DNA from: Lujinxingia sediminis
GTDB lineage: Bacteria; Myxococcota_A; Bradymonadia; Bradymonadales; Bradymonadaceae
Direction of reading: 5' to 3'
Assembly (NCBI RefSeq): GCF_004005565.1
Contig: NZ_SADD01000001.1
Span: 558,001 to 622,000 of the forward strand
Length of the DNA stretch: 64,000 nt
How positions within the stretch are numbered: the stretch's first letter is position 1; each line of letters begins with the position of its first letter. Positions 52,034 through 60,497 of the stretch are shown here, in pieces. Below the pieces are notes generated by a model. It had not been told where the DNA came from. It ran no database searches and saw only the letters and a list, made by a program, of their open reading frames with translations. Position numbers and translations under genes: made by a program.

Positions 52034-53533
52034 TTAAATTCCCCAGGCCACCGGCAACCAGAAGCGGCCGAGAAGGGCGATGAGCACGATAAAGGCGATG
52101 TTGAGGCGCAGGCCGGCGCGCATCATGTCGTTCATGGTGACGTAGTTTGAGGCGAAGACCACGGCGTTGGGCGGGGTGGCCACCGGGAGCATGAAGGCGC
52201 AGGAGGCGGCGGTGACCACCGAGATCATCAGGGTGTAGGGGTGCAGTCCCACGACGGTGGCCAGGATGGCGACCACGGGTACAAAGATGGTGGCCGTGGA
52301 GGTGTTGGAGGTGACCTCGGTCAAAAAGATGACGACGGCCACGAGCACCAGGATCACGAGGATGCCCGGGGCGCCTTCTAAGAAGCCCAGGCCCTCAGCA
52401 AGCCAGGTGGCAAGGCCGCTGGCCTCGATGCCGCTGGCCAGCGCGAGCCCGCCGCCGAAGAGCAGGAGAATGCCCCAGGGGACCTCGCGCACGTCCTCCC
52501 AGACGAGCAGGGGCTCGCCGGGCTCGCAGTGGGAGGGAACGATGAAGAGGAGGATGGCGCCCAGGATGGCCACGGTCGTGTCGGAGAAGCCGCCCAGCCC
52601 GAAGGAACTCAGGTAGGGTGCCAGGGCACCGCGCAGCACCCAGAGGCCGGCGACAAGCCCGAAGATGGCGAGCACGCGGCGCTCAGAGTGGCGCATGGGA
52701 CCAAGCTCGCGCAGCCCCTCGTCGACCACGTTGGCGATGCCCTCCATGCCGCCGATGCGGATGGGGTAGGCTTTTTTGGTCAGGTAAAACCAGGCGATGA
52801 GGATGCCCACCACGGCGATGGGGAGCCCGTAGTACATCCACTGCAGAAACGAGATCGTGGTGCCATGGACGCGGTCGACGTAGCCCACAAAAATGGCGTT
52901 GGGGGGGCTTCCGATGATGGTGGCGATGCCGCCGATCGACGCCGAGTAGGCGATGCCGAGCATCAGCGACATGCCGAAATGAAAGCCTCCCGGGCTGGTG
53001 TCGATCTCGGGCTGGTGGCGTTCGGTGAGCGCGGCGACCTGGGTGACGACGGCCAGCCCGATGGGGACCATCATCATGGCGCTGGCGGTGTTGCTGATCC
53101 ACATCGACAAAAAGCCGGTGGCCACCATAAAGCCGAGCACCAGGCGAGCGGGCTCAAAGCCGACTTTTGCGATGATGGAGAGGGCGACACGGCGGTGCAG
53201 GTGCCATTTTTCGACGGCGATCGAGAGCAGAAAGCCGCCGAGAAAGAGGTAGATGAGCTCGTGGCCGTAGTTCAGCGTGGTTTCGGCCGCCGGCAGCACC
53301 CCGGTGAGCGGAAAGAGCACGATCGGAACGAGCGCGGTGACGTAGATGGGAATGGCTTCGGTGAGCCACCAGATGGCCATGAGAAGCGTGATGGCCAGGG
53401 CTGCGGTGCCGGCCTCGGAGAGCCCTTCGATGCCCTGTCCGAGCATGATCAGGAAAAAGACCACGGGGCCGGCGATGAGGCCGACGCTGCGCAGCGTGGA
53501 GGGAGATGGGGATTTTTTTGGGGTGGGGGCCAT
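52034..53533 (-). CDS. SLC13/DASS-family dicarboxylate-sodium symporter
   Basis: Sodium-coupled carboxylate transporter of 499 residues. The two SNT motifs that bind substrate and sodium are present: SNTASAMMMVP and SNTSTATIFVPV; VATPPNAVVFASNYV is a further family motif. About eleven membrane segments. ATG 53533 has GGAG nine bases upstream. The preceding gene on the strand ends 71 bases away. Confidence 0.9.
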   Translation of the reverse strand: MAPTPKKSPSPSTLRSVGLIAGPVVFFLIMLGQGIEGLSEAGTAALAITLLMAIWWLTEAIPIYVTALVPIVLFPLTGVLPAAETTLNYGHELIYLFLGGFLLSIAVEKWHLHRRVALSIIAKVGFEPARLVLGFMVATGFLSMWISNTASAMMMVPIGLAVVTQVAALTERHQPEIDTSPGGFHFGMSLMLGIAYSASIGGIATIIGSPPNAIFVGYVDRVHGTTISFLQWMYYGLPIAVVGILIAWFYLTKKAYPIRIGGMEGIANVVDEGLRELGPMRHSERRVLAIFGLVAGLWVLRGALAPYLSSFGLGGFSDTTVAILGAILLFIVPSHCEPGEPLLVWEDVREVPWGILLLFGGGLALASGIEASGLATWLAEGLGFLEGAPGILVILVLVAVVIFLTEVTSNTSTATIFVPVVAILATVVGLHPYTLMISVVTAASCAFMLPVATPPNAVVFASNYVTMNDMMRAGLRLNIAFIVLIALLGRFWLPVAWGI

Positions 53534-53603
53534 AGGGGCGCTCCGGGAGGAGAGGGGCGCATCGCGTCGTGGCGGCAAAAGTGGGTCAACGCCGGAAGTG
53601 AGC

Positions 53604-54572
53604 TTAGAGCGCGTGGTGGACGCGCGCCAGCCTGTGGGCGTGTTCCTCGACGTTGAGTCGGCCCTCTTTGAGCAGGCGTTCTGCGGCGGCCGGGCTCGTA
53701 TCGAGCGCGGCGGCGACGGCATCGAGCGTGTGGCCTTCGGTGAAGAGGCGCAGGGCGCGGGCCTGGTCGGCGCGAAGCTCGCAGAGGGCGGCCAGGGTCA
53801 GGCTGAGCGCGGCAGGAGGCCCGAAGGTGTGATCGGGGCTGCAGAGGGCATTCTGGCTCTTGCCGTTCTCCAGAAGCTCCATGGCGAGGGGAAGCTCTTT
53901 TTGGAAAGCGGCGTGCAGGGCGTCGAGGTCGCCGGCATCAAAGCGCTGGCAGACGTGGATCACCAGCGCGTGAAGGATGTCGGCGGCGGCAAACTCCGGG
54001 GCCCGGCGAGTGAGGTGTGTGAGGGTCTGGCGGTGAAGGGAGGTGTCGCCGGTGTCGGGTTGGTGAAGGGCGCTGACACAGCGCTTAAAGCCGACGACGA
54101 CCTGTGTGTCATCACCGCTGGCGCTGAAGACGATGTGGGAGTCGCCGGGGTCGGTGGTGCGCCGGCGTTTGAGCTTTTGCAGCGGCGCGTACCAGAGGGG
54201 AGGGCCTGCCGCCGTCGGGGATGTGGAGGCGTCGGTGGCGGCGCCAGGGCGCGTGCCGCCGGCGGCGAGGACGAGCGAGAGCGCGACCAGCGGCAGGGCG
54301 GTGCCGACGACCAGGCCGATGCGAAAGGGCGTCGCGGTGAGCCGGCGTTTGAGAAGGCGCGCGATGAAGAGGGCGACGCCGCCTGTGCCCAACACCACAA
54401 AGGGTGAGATGGCGAGTTGCTCGATGGCCCAGAAGCCGACGGCGAAGGCGAGGATGGCAAAGACGCTGTAGTAGGCCAGCCAGGCAAGCAGGCGTTGGGT
54501 GCGGGAGGGCTCGGCGGCCTGTCCGGCGCGCATCACGGCCTCAAAGCTGGCGCGGGTGGGGTCTGAGTTCAT
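53604..54572 (-). CDS. Membrane protein with sigma-4-like C-terminal HTH
   Basis: 322 residues. Start at ATG 54572 (MNSDPTRASFEAV). About four hydrophobic segments lie at about 35-140 (LLAWLAYYSVFAILAFAVGF, FVVLGTGGVALFIARLL, GLVVGTALPLVALSLVLAAG). A soluble middle follows, then the last 65 residues (LTLAALCELRADQARALRLF, then HTLDAVAAALDTSPAAAERL, then KEGRLNVEEHA) resemble sigma region 4 (an activator-type HTH). Membrane-bound transcription factors with C-terminal HTH are unusual, the common order being reversed. No confident family. Confidence 0.55.
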   Translation of the reverse strand: MNSDPTRASFEAVMRAGQAAEPSRTQRLLAWLAYYSVFAILAFAVGFWAIEQLAISPFVVLGTGGVALFIARLLKRRLTATPFRIGLVVGTALPLVALSLVLAAGGTRPGAATDASTSPTAAGPPLWYAPLQKLKRRRTTDPGDSHIVFSASGDDTQVVVGFKRCVSALHQPDTGDTSLHRQTLTHLTRRAPEFAAADILHALVIHVCQRFDAGDLDALHAAFQKELPLAMELLENGKSQNALCSPDHTFGPPAALSLTLAALCELRADQARALRLFTEGHTLDAVAAALDTSPAAAERLLKEGRLNVEEHAHRLARVHHAL

Positions 54573-55191
54573 GGGCGTTGGTCGGGTGCAAGGGAGGGGC
54601 GCTCGCGGTGCGATGGGGGCCAAAATAACGCGGAGGGCGTCTCGGGAGAAGGCCAAAGGGGCAGAGAGGCGGCGGGGAGAAGAGGGGCTTTTCCTTGCGC
54701 GTTGGGGGCAGGGCGACCGATACTCCCCCCGCGCTGGTGTCCCGGCCTTTTTGCAAAGGTCGGGAGCGAGGTCTCCAGGCGCTCGGTGGTCGAGGGCTCG
54801 ACCCGGAGCGTGTGCAGGCCAAGAGGGAACCCGGTGAGATTCCGGGGCTGCCCCGCAGCGGTGAGTACGCCATGAGCTATCGTTGATGTCGCGTTCGTCT
54901 GCGATATCACCTTGTGCTCAGGGCGTTGACGAGAACGAAAGCCACACCAATGGCACTGCCCCCTGCTAAAGGGCGTGGGAAGCCGTGGCCGGTAGGAGGT
55001 TGGTCCCGAGATGGGATCGCCACGCTCGTAAGCCCGAAGACCTGCCAGCGCCGGGAGTCCCCGAGAAAAGGGAGCCCGAAATCGACCTTGAATCTCGCGG
55101 GAGATGGGCAGGTCGCCGTGCGCCGACATCCGTCGGTTGCTCTGGCTTGCTGTGCATCTTCGGCCCCCACACGCTTTTGAGAGGCAGACCC
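54573..55191. other. Intergenic region holding the cobalamin riboswitch
   Basis: 619 bases between the minus-strand membrane protein and the plus-strand thioesterase. The riboswitch at 54772-55055 fills about half; the first 200 bases show a TTTTTTGCAAAAGG-like small stem but nothing else clear. Confidence 0.55.
54772..55055 (+). ncRNA. Cobalamin (B12) riboswitch
   Basis: Core aptamer: AAGAGGGAACCCGGTGAGA, then the CTGCCCCGCAGCGGTGAG segment around 54845-54865, which is the conserved B12 central junction, and the B12-box-like AAGCCCGAAGACCTGCC at 55030-55046. GGCGCT (54778-54783) pairs with AGCGCC (55047-55052) to close P1. An expanded variable arm of about 160 bases separates the core from the B12 box. 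The following gene is an acyl-CoA thioesterase. Confidence 0.85.
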
Positions 55192-55632
55192 ATGCACAGC
55201 TCCAACGACTCGACCATCCAGCAGACCCTCGCGCCCGGCCTTGTGACCGAGGTGCAGCTTATTGAGATGGTCTTTCCGCAGCAGACCAACCACTACGGCA
55301 CGCTCTTCGGGGGGCAGGCCCTGGCCCTGATGGATAAGGCGGCGTTTATCGTGGCCTCGCGCTACACGCGGCGCACGGTGGTGACGGCGTGCAGCGAGCG
55401 GTGTGATTTTCATGTGCCGGTGCGCCAGGGGCAGCTCGTGGAGCTGACGGCCCGGGTGGTGGAGACGGGCCGGACCTCGGTGACGGTGGAGGTGACGCTG
55501 GTGGCCGAGGATCTCTTAAGCGGCGATCGGCAGCCTGGCACCCGGGGCAAGTTCGTGATGGTGGCGCTCGATGCGCACGGAAAGCCCACGCGGGTGCCGG
55601 AGCTGGAGAGCATGGCGAGTCAGGTGCCCTGA
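55192..55632 (+). CDS. Acyl-CoA thioesterase (hotdog fold)
   Basis: 146 residues. Core MVFPQQTNHYGTLFGGQALA carries the family-defining Asn-His-x-x-Gly/FGGQ substrate and catalytic region with LMDKAAFIVASRYTRRTVVT, then VEVTLVAEDLLSGDR and GKFVMVALDAHGKP. Hydrolyses acyl-CoA to free acid, cytoplasmic. ATG 55192 with GAGAGG seven bases upstream. The start lies about 135 bases after the riboswitch. Converges with the next gene three bases apart. Confidence 0.9.
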   Translation: MHSSNDSTIQQTLAPGLVTEVQLIEMVFPQQTNHYGTLFGGQALALMDKAAFIVASRYTRRTVVTACSERCDFHVPVRQGQLVELTARVVETGRTSVTVEVTLVAEDLLSGDRQPGTRGKFVMVALDAHGKPTRVPELESMASQVP

Positions 55633-55635
55633 GGC

Positions 55636-56784
55636 TCAGTCGTCGCGCCGGATGAGGTCGTCATCCGACATCGCCCGGGGGAGCGGGGCTTCGGCGCGAC
55701 CAAAATAGCCCCCGGTGTCGCTGATGAGCTCTGAGGTGGCCATGTCTGTGAGCTCGGGAGGGGCTTTGAGGCTGAGGGTGTGGAGGTCGACCTCCCAGAA
55801 AAAGGGCTGATTGCGCGGGCCTTTAAAGTAGGCTCGAAGTCTGGAGCCCTCGACACAGGGGGCGGCGATGGAGGCCATGCCGGCCACCTGAAAACGGGTC
55901 TCGGCGATCTGGTCGACGTAATAGCGCAGCCGGTAAGTCTCCCAACCGTTCGTGTGGTAGTCGTCGCGGTACGCGTCGGGGTCGGCGATGACGTGGTAGT
56001 GACCCTCCCGAACGTGTCGCGCCGCCAGGAAGTCGAAGAGGGCGCCGGCCAGCGCGGTGAGAGCCGTGGTGGTGGACCACTCGGGGTGGTCGGCGATCAG
56101 GTCCGGCCAGGTGTCGTAGGGCTGACTCTCGGCGTCGGTTGCGGGCGCTTCTCGAAGGGCAAAGCGCGCGCCGGTTTCCTCATCCCAGATGGCGACAAAG
56201 AGGTGCGTCGACGCCTCGGAGGAAGAGACCTGCAAGACACCGTCGGGCTCGCCGCCGAAGGTCCGGGCGATGACTTCGAGGGTCGGGGTCGCAACCGGGG
56301 TCGAGGAGTCGATGTCTTCGCGTGTGAGGGGCCAGGAGGGCGACGCGAGGTCGGCCGTGTATCGGGAAGATATGGCGAAGGGCGCGCCTACCGAATGCTG
56401 TAGGTCAATGGCCACGAAGACCAGGGCGTCACCCTTCCAATGCGGTGCTTTCAGGTCGTCGGGAGCCGGCAGGCCCGGGGCTCCATCCCGGTACCAGCGC
56501 TGCACCTCGCCGAGGTGTTTGGCGTTGTAGGTTTTCGGGAGCATCGCCATCAGCGCATCCCGGGAGAGGTAGATCCGGCCCTGGATGGCCTCTCCCAGGT
56601 GGTGGAAGGCGGCGGCGAGCTCCACGGCCATCCGTGGGCCGTAGCTCTGGAGGGTGGCGAGATCGGGGAGCGCGTCGCGCAGTTCCTCAAGGTTGGAGAC
56701 CTGTACCTGCGTCGGGACAAGCTCCACGACGGGATCAAAGTGCGAGTCGTAGGTCAGACTGAGCTGAATCGGGGGTAGGGGCAT
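55636..56784 (-). CDS. Protein of unknown function
   Basis: 382 residues, no signal peptide. Features include YGPRMAVELAAAFHHLGEAI, DDLKAPHWKGDALVFVAIDL, DGVLQVSSSEASTHLFVAIW, ARHVREGHYHVIADPDAYRD and GSRLRAYFKGPRNQPFFWEV. Aromatic-rich beta-type strands in the C-terminal half, no cysteine cluster. Domain unrecognised. Confidence 0.6.
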   Translation of the reverse strand: MPLPPIQLSLTYDSHFDPVVELVPTQVQVSNLEELRDALPDLATLQSYGPRMAVELAAAFHHLGEAIQGRIYLSRDALMAMLPKTYNAKHLGEVQRWYRDGAPGLPAPDDLKAPHWKGDALVFVAIDLQHSVGAPFAISSRYTADLASPSWPLTREDIDSSTPVATPTLEVIARTFGGEPDGVLQVSSSEASTHLFVAIWDEETGARFALREAPATDAESQPYDTWPDLIADHPEWSTTTALTALAGALFDFLAARHVREGHYHVIADPDAYRDDYHTNGWETYRLRYYVDQIAETRFQVAGMASIAAPCVEGSRLRAYFKGPRNQPFFWEVDLHTLSLKAPPELTDMATSELISDTGGYFGRAEAPLPRAMSDDDLIRRDD

Positions 56785-56866
56785 CAGGGATCCTCCGGGG
56801 TGGTCTCTGGGTGTGGCAGGGGCATCTGGGCGTTGGGCGGCACGCTACGTGATGGGAACCGGGCTG

Positions 56867-57145
56867 TCACCCCGGTGGCTCAACATACAAGCGTCGAGAG
56901 CGGGCGTGGGTTCGGCGCTTTTGCGTCCGAGCAAAAAGGGGGGGCTCAGGACGGTGTCCTTTGAACGAGCTCGTGGCGACGGTCAGCTCGCGGATGCGGC
57001 CTTTTGAATCGCGTTCCATGATCCGGGAGGCGCTCGGGAGCCTGGCACCCGGGCGAGGAGGATGCGCGCGGCGGCGCAGGCGTCGTGGTGCGTCCGGGGG
57101 GCCGGTGTGGGGAACCTCAGCGGGAAGAGAGGGAGGCGAGAACAT
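56867..57145 (-). pseudogene. Decayed pirin-like gene fragment
   Basis: A 92-codon reading contains SRIMERDSKGRIRELTVATS and SFKGHRPEPPLFA, closely matching PRVIEHDAKGRISELTIAAG and TFKDNRPPAPP in the intact pirin at 60498. DNA similarity is clear around 56970-57035 versus 60985-61045. Flanking parts are scrambled, with no N- or C-terminal pirin domain, so this is a degraded relic. Confidence 0.7.
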
Positions 57146-57148
57146 GTC

Positions 57149-57210
57149 TTGACAGTCTCGAAAGATATAATTAGCGATCGTGAACCGAATGTTTAGGTTT
57201 TCCTAATTAT
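57149..57210 (+). promoter_or_regulatory. Promoter-like region with inverted repeat before the di-heme gene
   Basis: TTGACA (57149-57154) and TATAAT (57166-57171) are perfect boxes but only 11 bases apart. ATAATTAG (57167-57174) pairs with CTAATTAT (57203-57210), with AACC/GGTT inside, giving an operator-like or hairpin element. About 44 bases follow to the start codon. Confidence 0.45.
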
Positions 57211-57253
57211 TTTCGGCGGCCGTGATACTCCTCAACGACCCGAGAGGTCATGC

Positions 57254-58525
57254 ATGCAAGGGATGGTGATGAAGAGACTGGCAAGAATGGGGGCGGTGTG
57301 GAGCTCTGCGCTGGGCCTGATGGCCTGTGATGTGCTGGTGCCCGGTGAGCCCGACGCGGCGCATATCTTTGACGCGCCGATCGATGGGTTGACCCCGGCG
57401 CAGACCCGGCTTTTTGTGATGGGAGACGAGGAGTTTTCGCGCAGCTTTAGCTTCTCGGAAGGGCTGGGGCCGATTTTTAACGCCCCCTCCTGCGACTCCT
57501 GCCACCCGGGAGAGGGGCCGGGGCACCCGGAGTTCGGGTTCTTTCGCTTTGGCCGCTACGACGCCGAGGGGCACTTCGACGCGATGCTCAACGAGGGCGG
57601 CCCGCAGCTTCAGGACCGGGCGATTCCCGGCTACGAGCCCGAAGTGCTCCCGGCGAGAGACGACATCGTGTTCACCCGTCTGCTCGCGCCCTCGATCACG
57701 GGGCTGGGGCTTTTGGAATCGGTGGATGACGCCACGCTCCTGGCGCTGGCCGACCCGGAGGATGAGGACGGCGACGGGATTTCGGGGCGGATCGCCTGGA
57801 TCGAAGCCACCGCTCGTCTCGATGCGATGGCGGGGCTGGCCGAGCGGGGCGGCGGCACCCGGATTCAGCGCCATGACCGGGGCTACATCGGTCGCTTCGG
57901 ACTCAAAGCCTCGTCGATCACGCTCTTGCACCAGACGGTCACGGCCTATCACCAGGACATGGGGCTGACCTCGGACTTTGCGAGGGTGGATCCGATCAAT
58001 GTTCAGGTGGGGGATGCCAGCGCGGACCTGGTGCCGGATCCGGAGCTGGGCTCGGGGACGCTGACGGCGGTGACCCACTATCTGCGTACGCTGCGGCCGC
58101 CGCTGCGTCGTAACGTCGACGACCCGGATGTGGTGGCCGGGGAGGCGATCTTTGAGACGATCGCCTGTGCGAGCTGCCATGTGCCGAGCCTGACGACGGG
58201 CACGTCGACGATTGCAGCGCTCTCGGAGGTGGCGTTTGCCCCCTACACCGACCTGCTCCTGCATGACATGGGGCCGGAGCTCGACGATGGCTACACCGAG
58301 GGCGGGGCGCAGAGCAGGGAGTGGCGTACCGCGCCTTTGTGGGGCCTGGGGCTGGCCGCGGATTTCCAGGGTGGGCAGGGTTTTTATCTGCATGACGGTC
58401 GCGCCCGCTCGGTGCATGAGGCCATTGAGCATCACGGTGGCGAGGCGGCGGCCAGCCGGCAGCGCTACCGCGAGTTGAGCGCCACCGAGCGCGCCCAAAT
58501 CCTGGCCTTCCTGGAGTCTTTATGA
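57254..58525 (+). CDS. Di-heme c-type oxidoreductase (DUF1111/thiol oxidoreductase-like)
   Basis: 423 residues. Lipobox GLMAC (Cys25). Heme-binding CDSCH (80-84) and CASCH (305-309). After them DGISGRIAWIEATARLDAM and GRFGLKASSITLLHQTV are the DUF1111 motifs; LLHDMGPELDDGYTEGG and YLHDGRARSVHEAIEHHGGE include further His ligands. Family members act as periplasmic or extracellular electron-transfer or peroxidase-like proteins. GAGAGG sits six bases upstream of the ATG. Overlaps the Rieske gene by four bases. Confidence 0.9.
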   Translation: MQGMVMKRLARMGAVWSSALGLMACDVLVPGEPDAAHIFDAPIDGLTPAQTRLFVMGDEEFSRSFSFSEGLGPIFNAPSCDSCHPGEGPGHPEFGFFRFGRYDAEGHFDAMLNEGGPQLQDRAIPGYEPEVLPARDDIVFTRLLAPSITGLGLLESVDDATLLALADPEDEDGDGISGRIAWIEATARLDAMAGLAERGGGTRIQRHDRGYIGRFGLKASSITLLHQTVTAYHQDMGLTSDFARVDPINVQVGDASADLVPDPELGSGTLTAVTHYLRTLRPPLRRNVDDPDVVAGEAIFETIACASCHVPSLTTGTSTIAALSEVAFAPYTDLLLHDMGPELDDGYTEGGAQSREWRTAPLWGLGLAADFQGGQGFYLHDGRARSVHEAIEHHGGEAAASRQRYRELSATERAQILAFLESL

Positions 58526-58935
58526 GCGCCACCCACCCCACTCGTCGCACCTTTATCAAAACGCTCTGTCTGGGGGCGCTGGGGTGTACGGCCGCCTGTT
58601 CGGCGCTGCCCCGCTACCTGCTGGAGCAACCCCCGGGAGATGAGGGGATGCGGGTGCCGCTGTCGGCGTTTGGCGAGGAGGGGCGCCTGGTGGTGGTGTC
58701 GGCCGACGGGGCCTCAAGCTACCTGATCTCGCACCATGGCGAGGACTTTGTGGCCGTGGAGCTCGTCTGCACCCATCGGGGCTGCGGGCTCCAGGTGCGA
58801 GCGCAGGAGCTGCATTGCCCCTGTCACGGCAGCCGCTTCTCGCCAGGGGGGGAGGTCCTGGAGGGGCCGGCTCGACGTCCTTTAAAAACACTGAACGTCA
58901 CCCGGAAAGGGGACGAGCTACACCTTGAGAGTTGA
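58522..58935 (+). CDS. Rieske 2Fe-2S protein with Tat-type signal
   Basis: 137 residues. TRRTFIKTLCLGALGCTAAC is a twin-arginine signal with possible lipidation at Cys26. The cluster ligands are C83/H85 in CTHRGC and C99/H102 in CPCHGSRF; C88 and C101 can form the disulfide of the bc1-type high-potential group. Start overlaps the di-heme gene (ATGA). Likely transfers electrons to or from the di-heme partner in the periplasm. Confidence 0.93.
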   Translation: MSATHPTRRTFIKTLCLGALGCTAACSALPRYLLEQPPGDEGMRVPLSAFGEEGRLVVVSADGASSYLISHHGEDFVAVELVCTHRGCGLQVRAQELHCPCHGSRFSPGGEVLEGPARRPLKTLNVTRKGDELHLES

Positions 58936-58936
58936 G

Positions 58937-60193
58937 ATGATGAGATATGGATGTGCATGGAGTATGGCCGCGGCGCTGCTGAGCGCTGGCACGATGGCTC
59001 AGGCCCAGGAGACGCCGGCTGAGGCGCAACCGGCGTCGGCCGAGGCAGCCCCGGAGGCCTCACCGCGTGGCGCGGGCGCGGCGATCGACACCGATCCGTT
59101 GCAAAACGCGATCTTTGACCGGCCCTTTGTGCTCAGCGGGCTGCGGGCGGCAATGGGCGGGTACGCCGAGACCCGGGCGCTCTACGGGGTGCATGAGGGG
59201 ATCAGCGAGGGCCTGTCCTTTGAGATGACCCGCTTTAACCTCTTTGCCTTTGCGCAGCTGGGCTCGCGGATGCGCTTTCTCTCGGAGCTGGAGTTCGAGC
59301 AGGGCGCCGAGGAGATTAAGCTGGAGACGGCCCAACTCGACGTGGAGGTGGTGCCGGAGTTTGTGATCCGCGGTGGCATCATTCTTACGCCGCTGGGGGC
59401 GTTTAATCAGCGCCATGATGGTCCGCTCTGGGATTTTGGGGATCGCCCGCTGGTCTCGACCACCCTGATTCCGGCGACGCTCTCGGAGGTGGGGGCCGGG
59501 GCTAACGGCGTGGTGGGGCTGGGGCCAGTGGAGCTGGATTATCAGGTGTACGTGACCCAGGGGCTGGCCGACGGGGTGGTCGACAACGCGCTGGGGCGCA
59601 CGAGCATCCCGATGGGGCGCGACCCGCTCTTGATGGAAGAGGACTCCAATGGCGAGCCGGCTGTGACCGGGCGTCTGGCGCTGCGTTATCAGGGGCTGGC
59701 CGAGGTGGGGTTCTCGGGGTGGCACGGGGCGTACAACACCTTTAAGGCCGAGGGCGAAGAGGTCGACGAGCGCCGCACGCTGACACTGGCCGCGGTGGAT
59801 GTTGCGTGGACGCCGGGCTGGCTCGATCTGCGGGGTGAGGCGGCCTGGGCCCGCGTGGAGCTCCCTGAGGGGCTGGCCAGCGCCTATGGCGAGGAGCAGT
59901 GGGGCGTGCATGTGGACGCGCTGGTGCCCCTGTGGCGCACGCTGATGCTCGATCTGCCCACGACGCTGCAGGCGGGCGTGCGCCTGGAGTACGTGGACTA
60001 TCACCGTGGGGAGCTGCGCAGTGGCGATTCGGCTGGCCAGGAGCACACCCGGGCGACGGCCGCGCTGGCGCTGCGCCCGGGGAAAGAGACGGTGTTCCGG
60101 CTGAACTACGGGCTGGAGTGGATGACCGACCTGGTGGGCAACTCGCCGGAGCGGGGCATGCTCGTGCAGCTGGGGCTGGCCACCTACTTTTGA
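58937..60193 (+). CDS. Outer-membrane beta-barrel protein (porin-like)
   Basis: 418 residues. The ATG at 58937 is chosen over the TTG 12 bases upstream because GAGAG lies about five bases upstream. Signal peptide AAALLSAGTMAQAQ. An Ala/Glu/Pro-rich linker follows, then alternating amphipathic strands (SFEMTRFNLFAFAQLGSRMR, FLSELEFEQGAEEIKLETAQ, DVEVVPEFVIRGGIILTPLG) and a C-terminal LGLATYF ending in Phe. No family is firmly assigned; it resembles phosphate-selective-porin-type proteins. Follows the Rieske gene by one base, so it is the third gene of the redox operon. Confidence 0.82.
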   Translation: MMRYGCAWSMAAALLSAGTMAQAQETPAEAQPASAEAAPEASPRGAGAAIDTDPLQNAIFDRPFVLSGLRAAMGGYAETRALYGVHEGISEGLSFEMTRFNLFAFAQLGSRMRFLSELEFEQGAEEIKLETAQLDVEVVPEFVIRGGIILTPLGAFNQRHDGPLWDFGDRPLVSTTLIPATLSEVGAGANGVVGLGPVELDYQVYVTQGLADGVVDNALGRTSIPMGRDPLLMEEDSNGEPAVTGRLALRYQGLAEVGFSGWHGAYNTFKAEGEEVDERRTLTLAAVDVAWTPGWLDLRGEAAWARVELPEGLASAYGEEQWGVHVDALVPLWRTLMLDLPTTLQAGVRLEYVDYHRGELRSGDSAGQEHTRATAALALRPGKETVFRLNYGLEWMTDLVGNSPERGMLVQLGLATYF

Positions 60194-60201
60194 GAGCCGG
60201 G

Positions 60202-60236
60202 AGCCCCGGGGCCCGCACGCGGGCCCCGGGGCTTTC
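60202..60236 (+). terminator. Terminator of the redox operon
   Basis: AGCCCCGGGGCCCGC and GCGGGCCCCGGGGCT pair perfectly over 15 bp with loop AC, followed by TTT. Nine bases after the barrel-protein stop. Confidence 0.7.
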
Positions 60237-60456
60237 AGGTGGTGAGTTTGAGGCCGGCCAGGCCCGGCACGACCAGCACAATGCTGAGCCAGCGCAGGGG
60301 GGAGGTGCTGTCACCGTAGACCAGCATCCCGAGGATGGCCGTGCCCACCGCGCCGATGCCGACCCAGATGCCGACCCAGATGCCGTAGGCTGAGCTGGCC
60401 GGGAGCACCTTTATGGCCTGGGAGAGCAGATCGAAGCCTGCGCCCATGGCGAGCAC
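60235..60456 (-). pseudogene. Broken SMR (SugE/EmrE-like) transporter
   Basis: C-terminal two thirds of a small multidrug resistance transporter: GAGFDLLSQAIKVLPASSAY, GIWVGI, GAVGTAILGMLVYGDS and VPGLAGLKLTT. The first helix with the essential Glu is missing; five codons upstream is a stop. A 12-base tandem repeat (GATGCCGACCCA, 60355-60378) inserts an extra WVGI. Both defects argue for a non-functional remnant. Confidence 0.8.
60355..60384. repeat. Short tandem duplication within the SMR remnant
   Basis: Unit GATGCCGACCCA occurs twice, followed by a partial copy GATGCC. It adds four residues to a normally conserved helix. Confidence 0.8.
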
Positions 60457-60497
60457 GGTGGCGCCACGTTAGGAGCGTCTATGAGGGGACGTCAGGA

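Noticed and set aside
54985-55191. An upstream in-frame extension of the thioesterase
   Set aside because: It runs through the riboswitch; the ATG at 55192 has a ribosome-binding site and begins the family fold.
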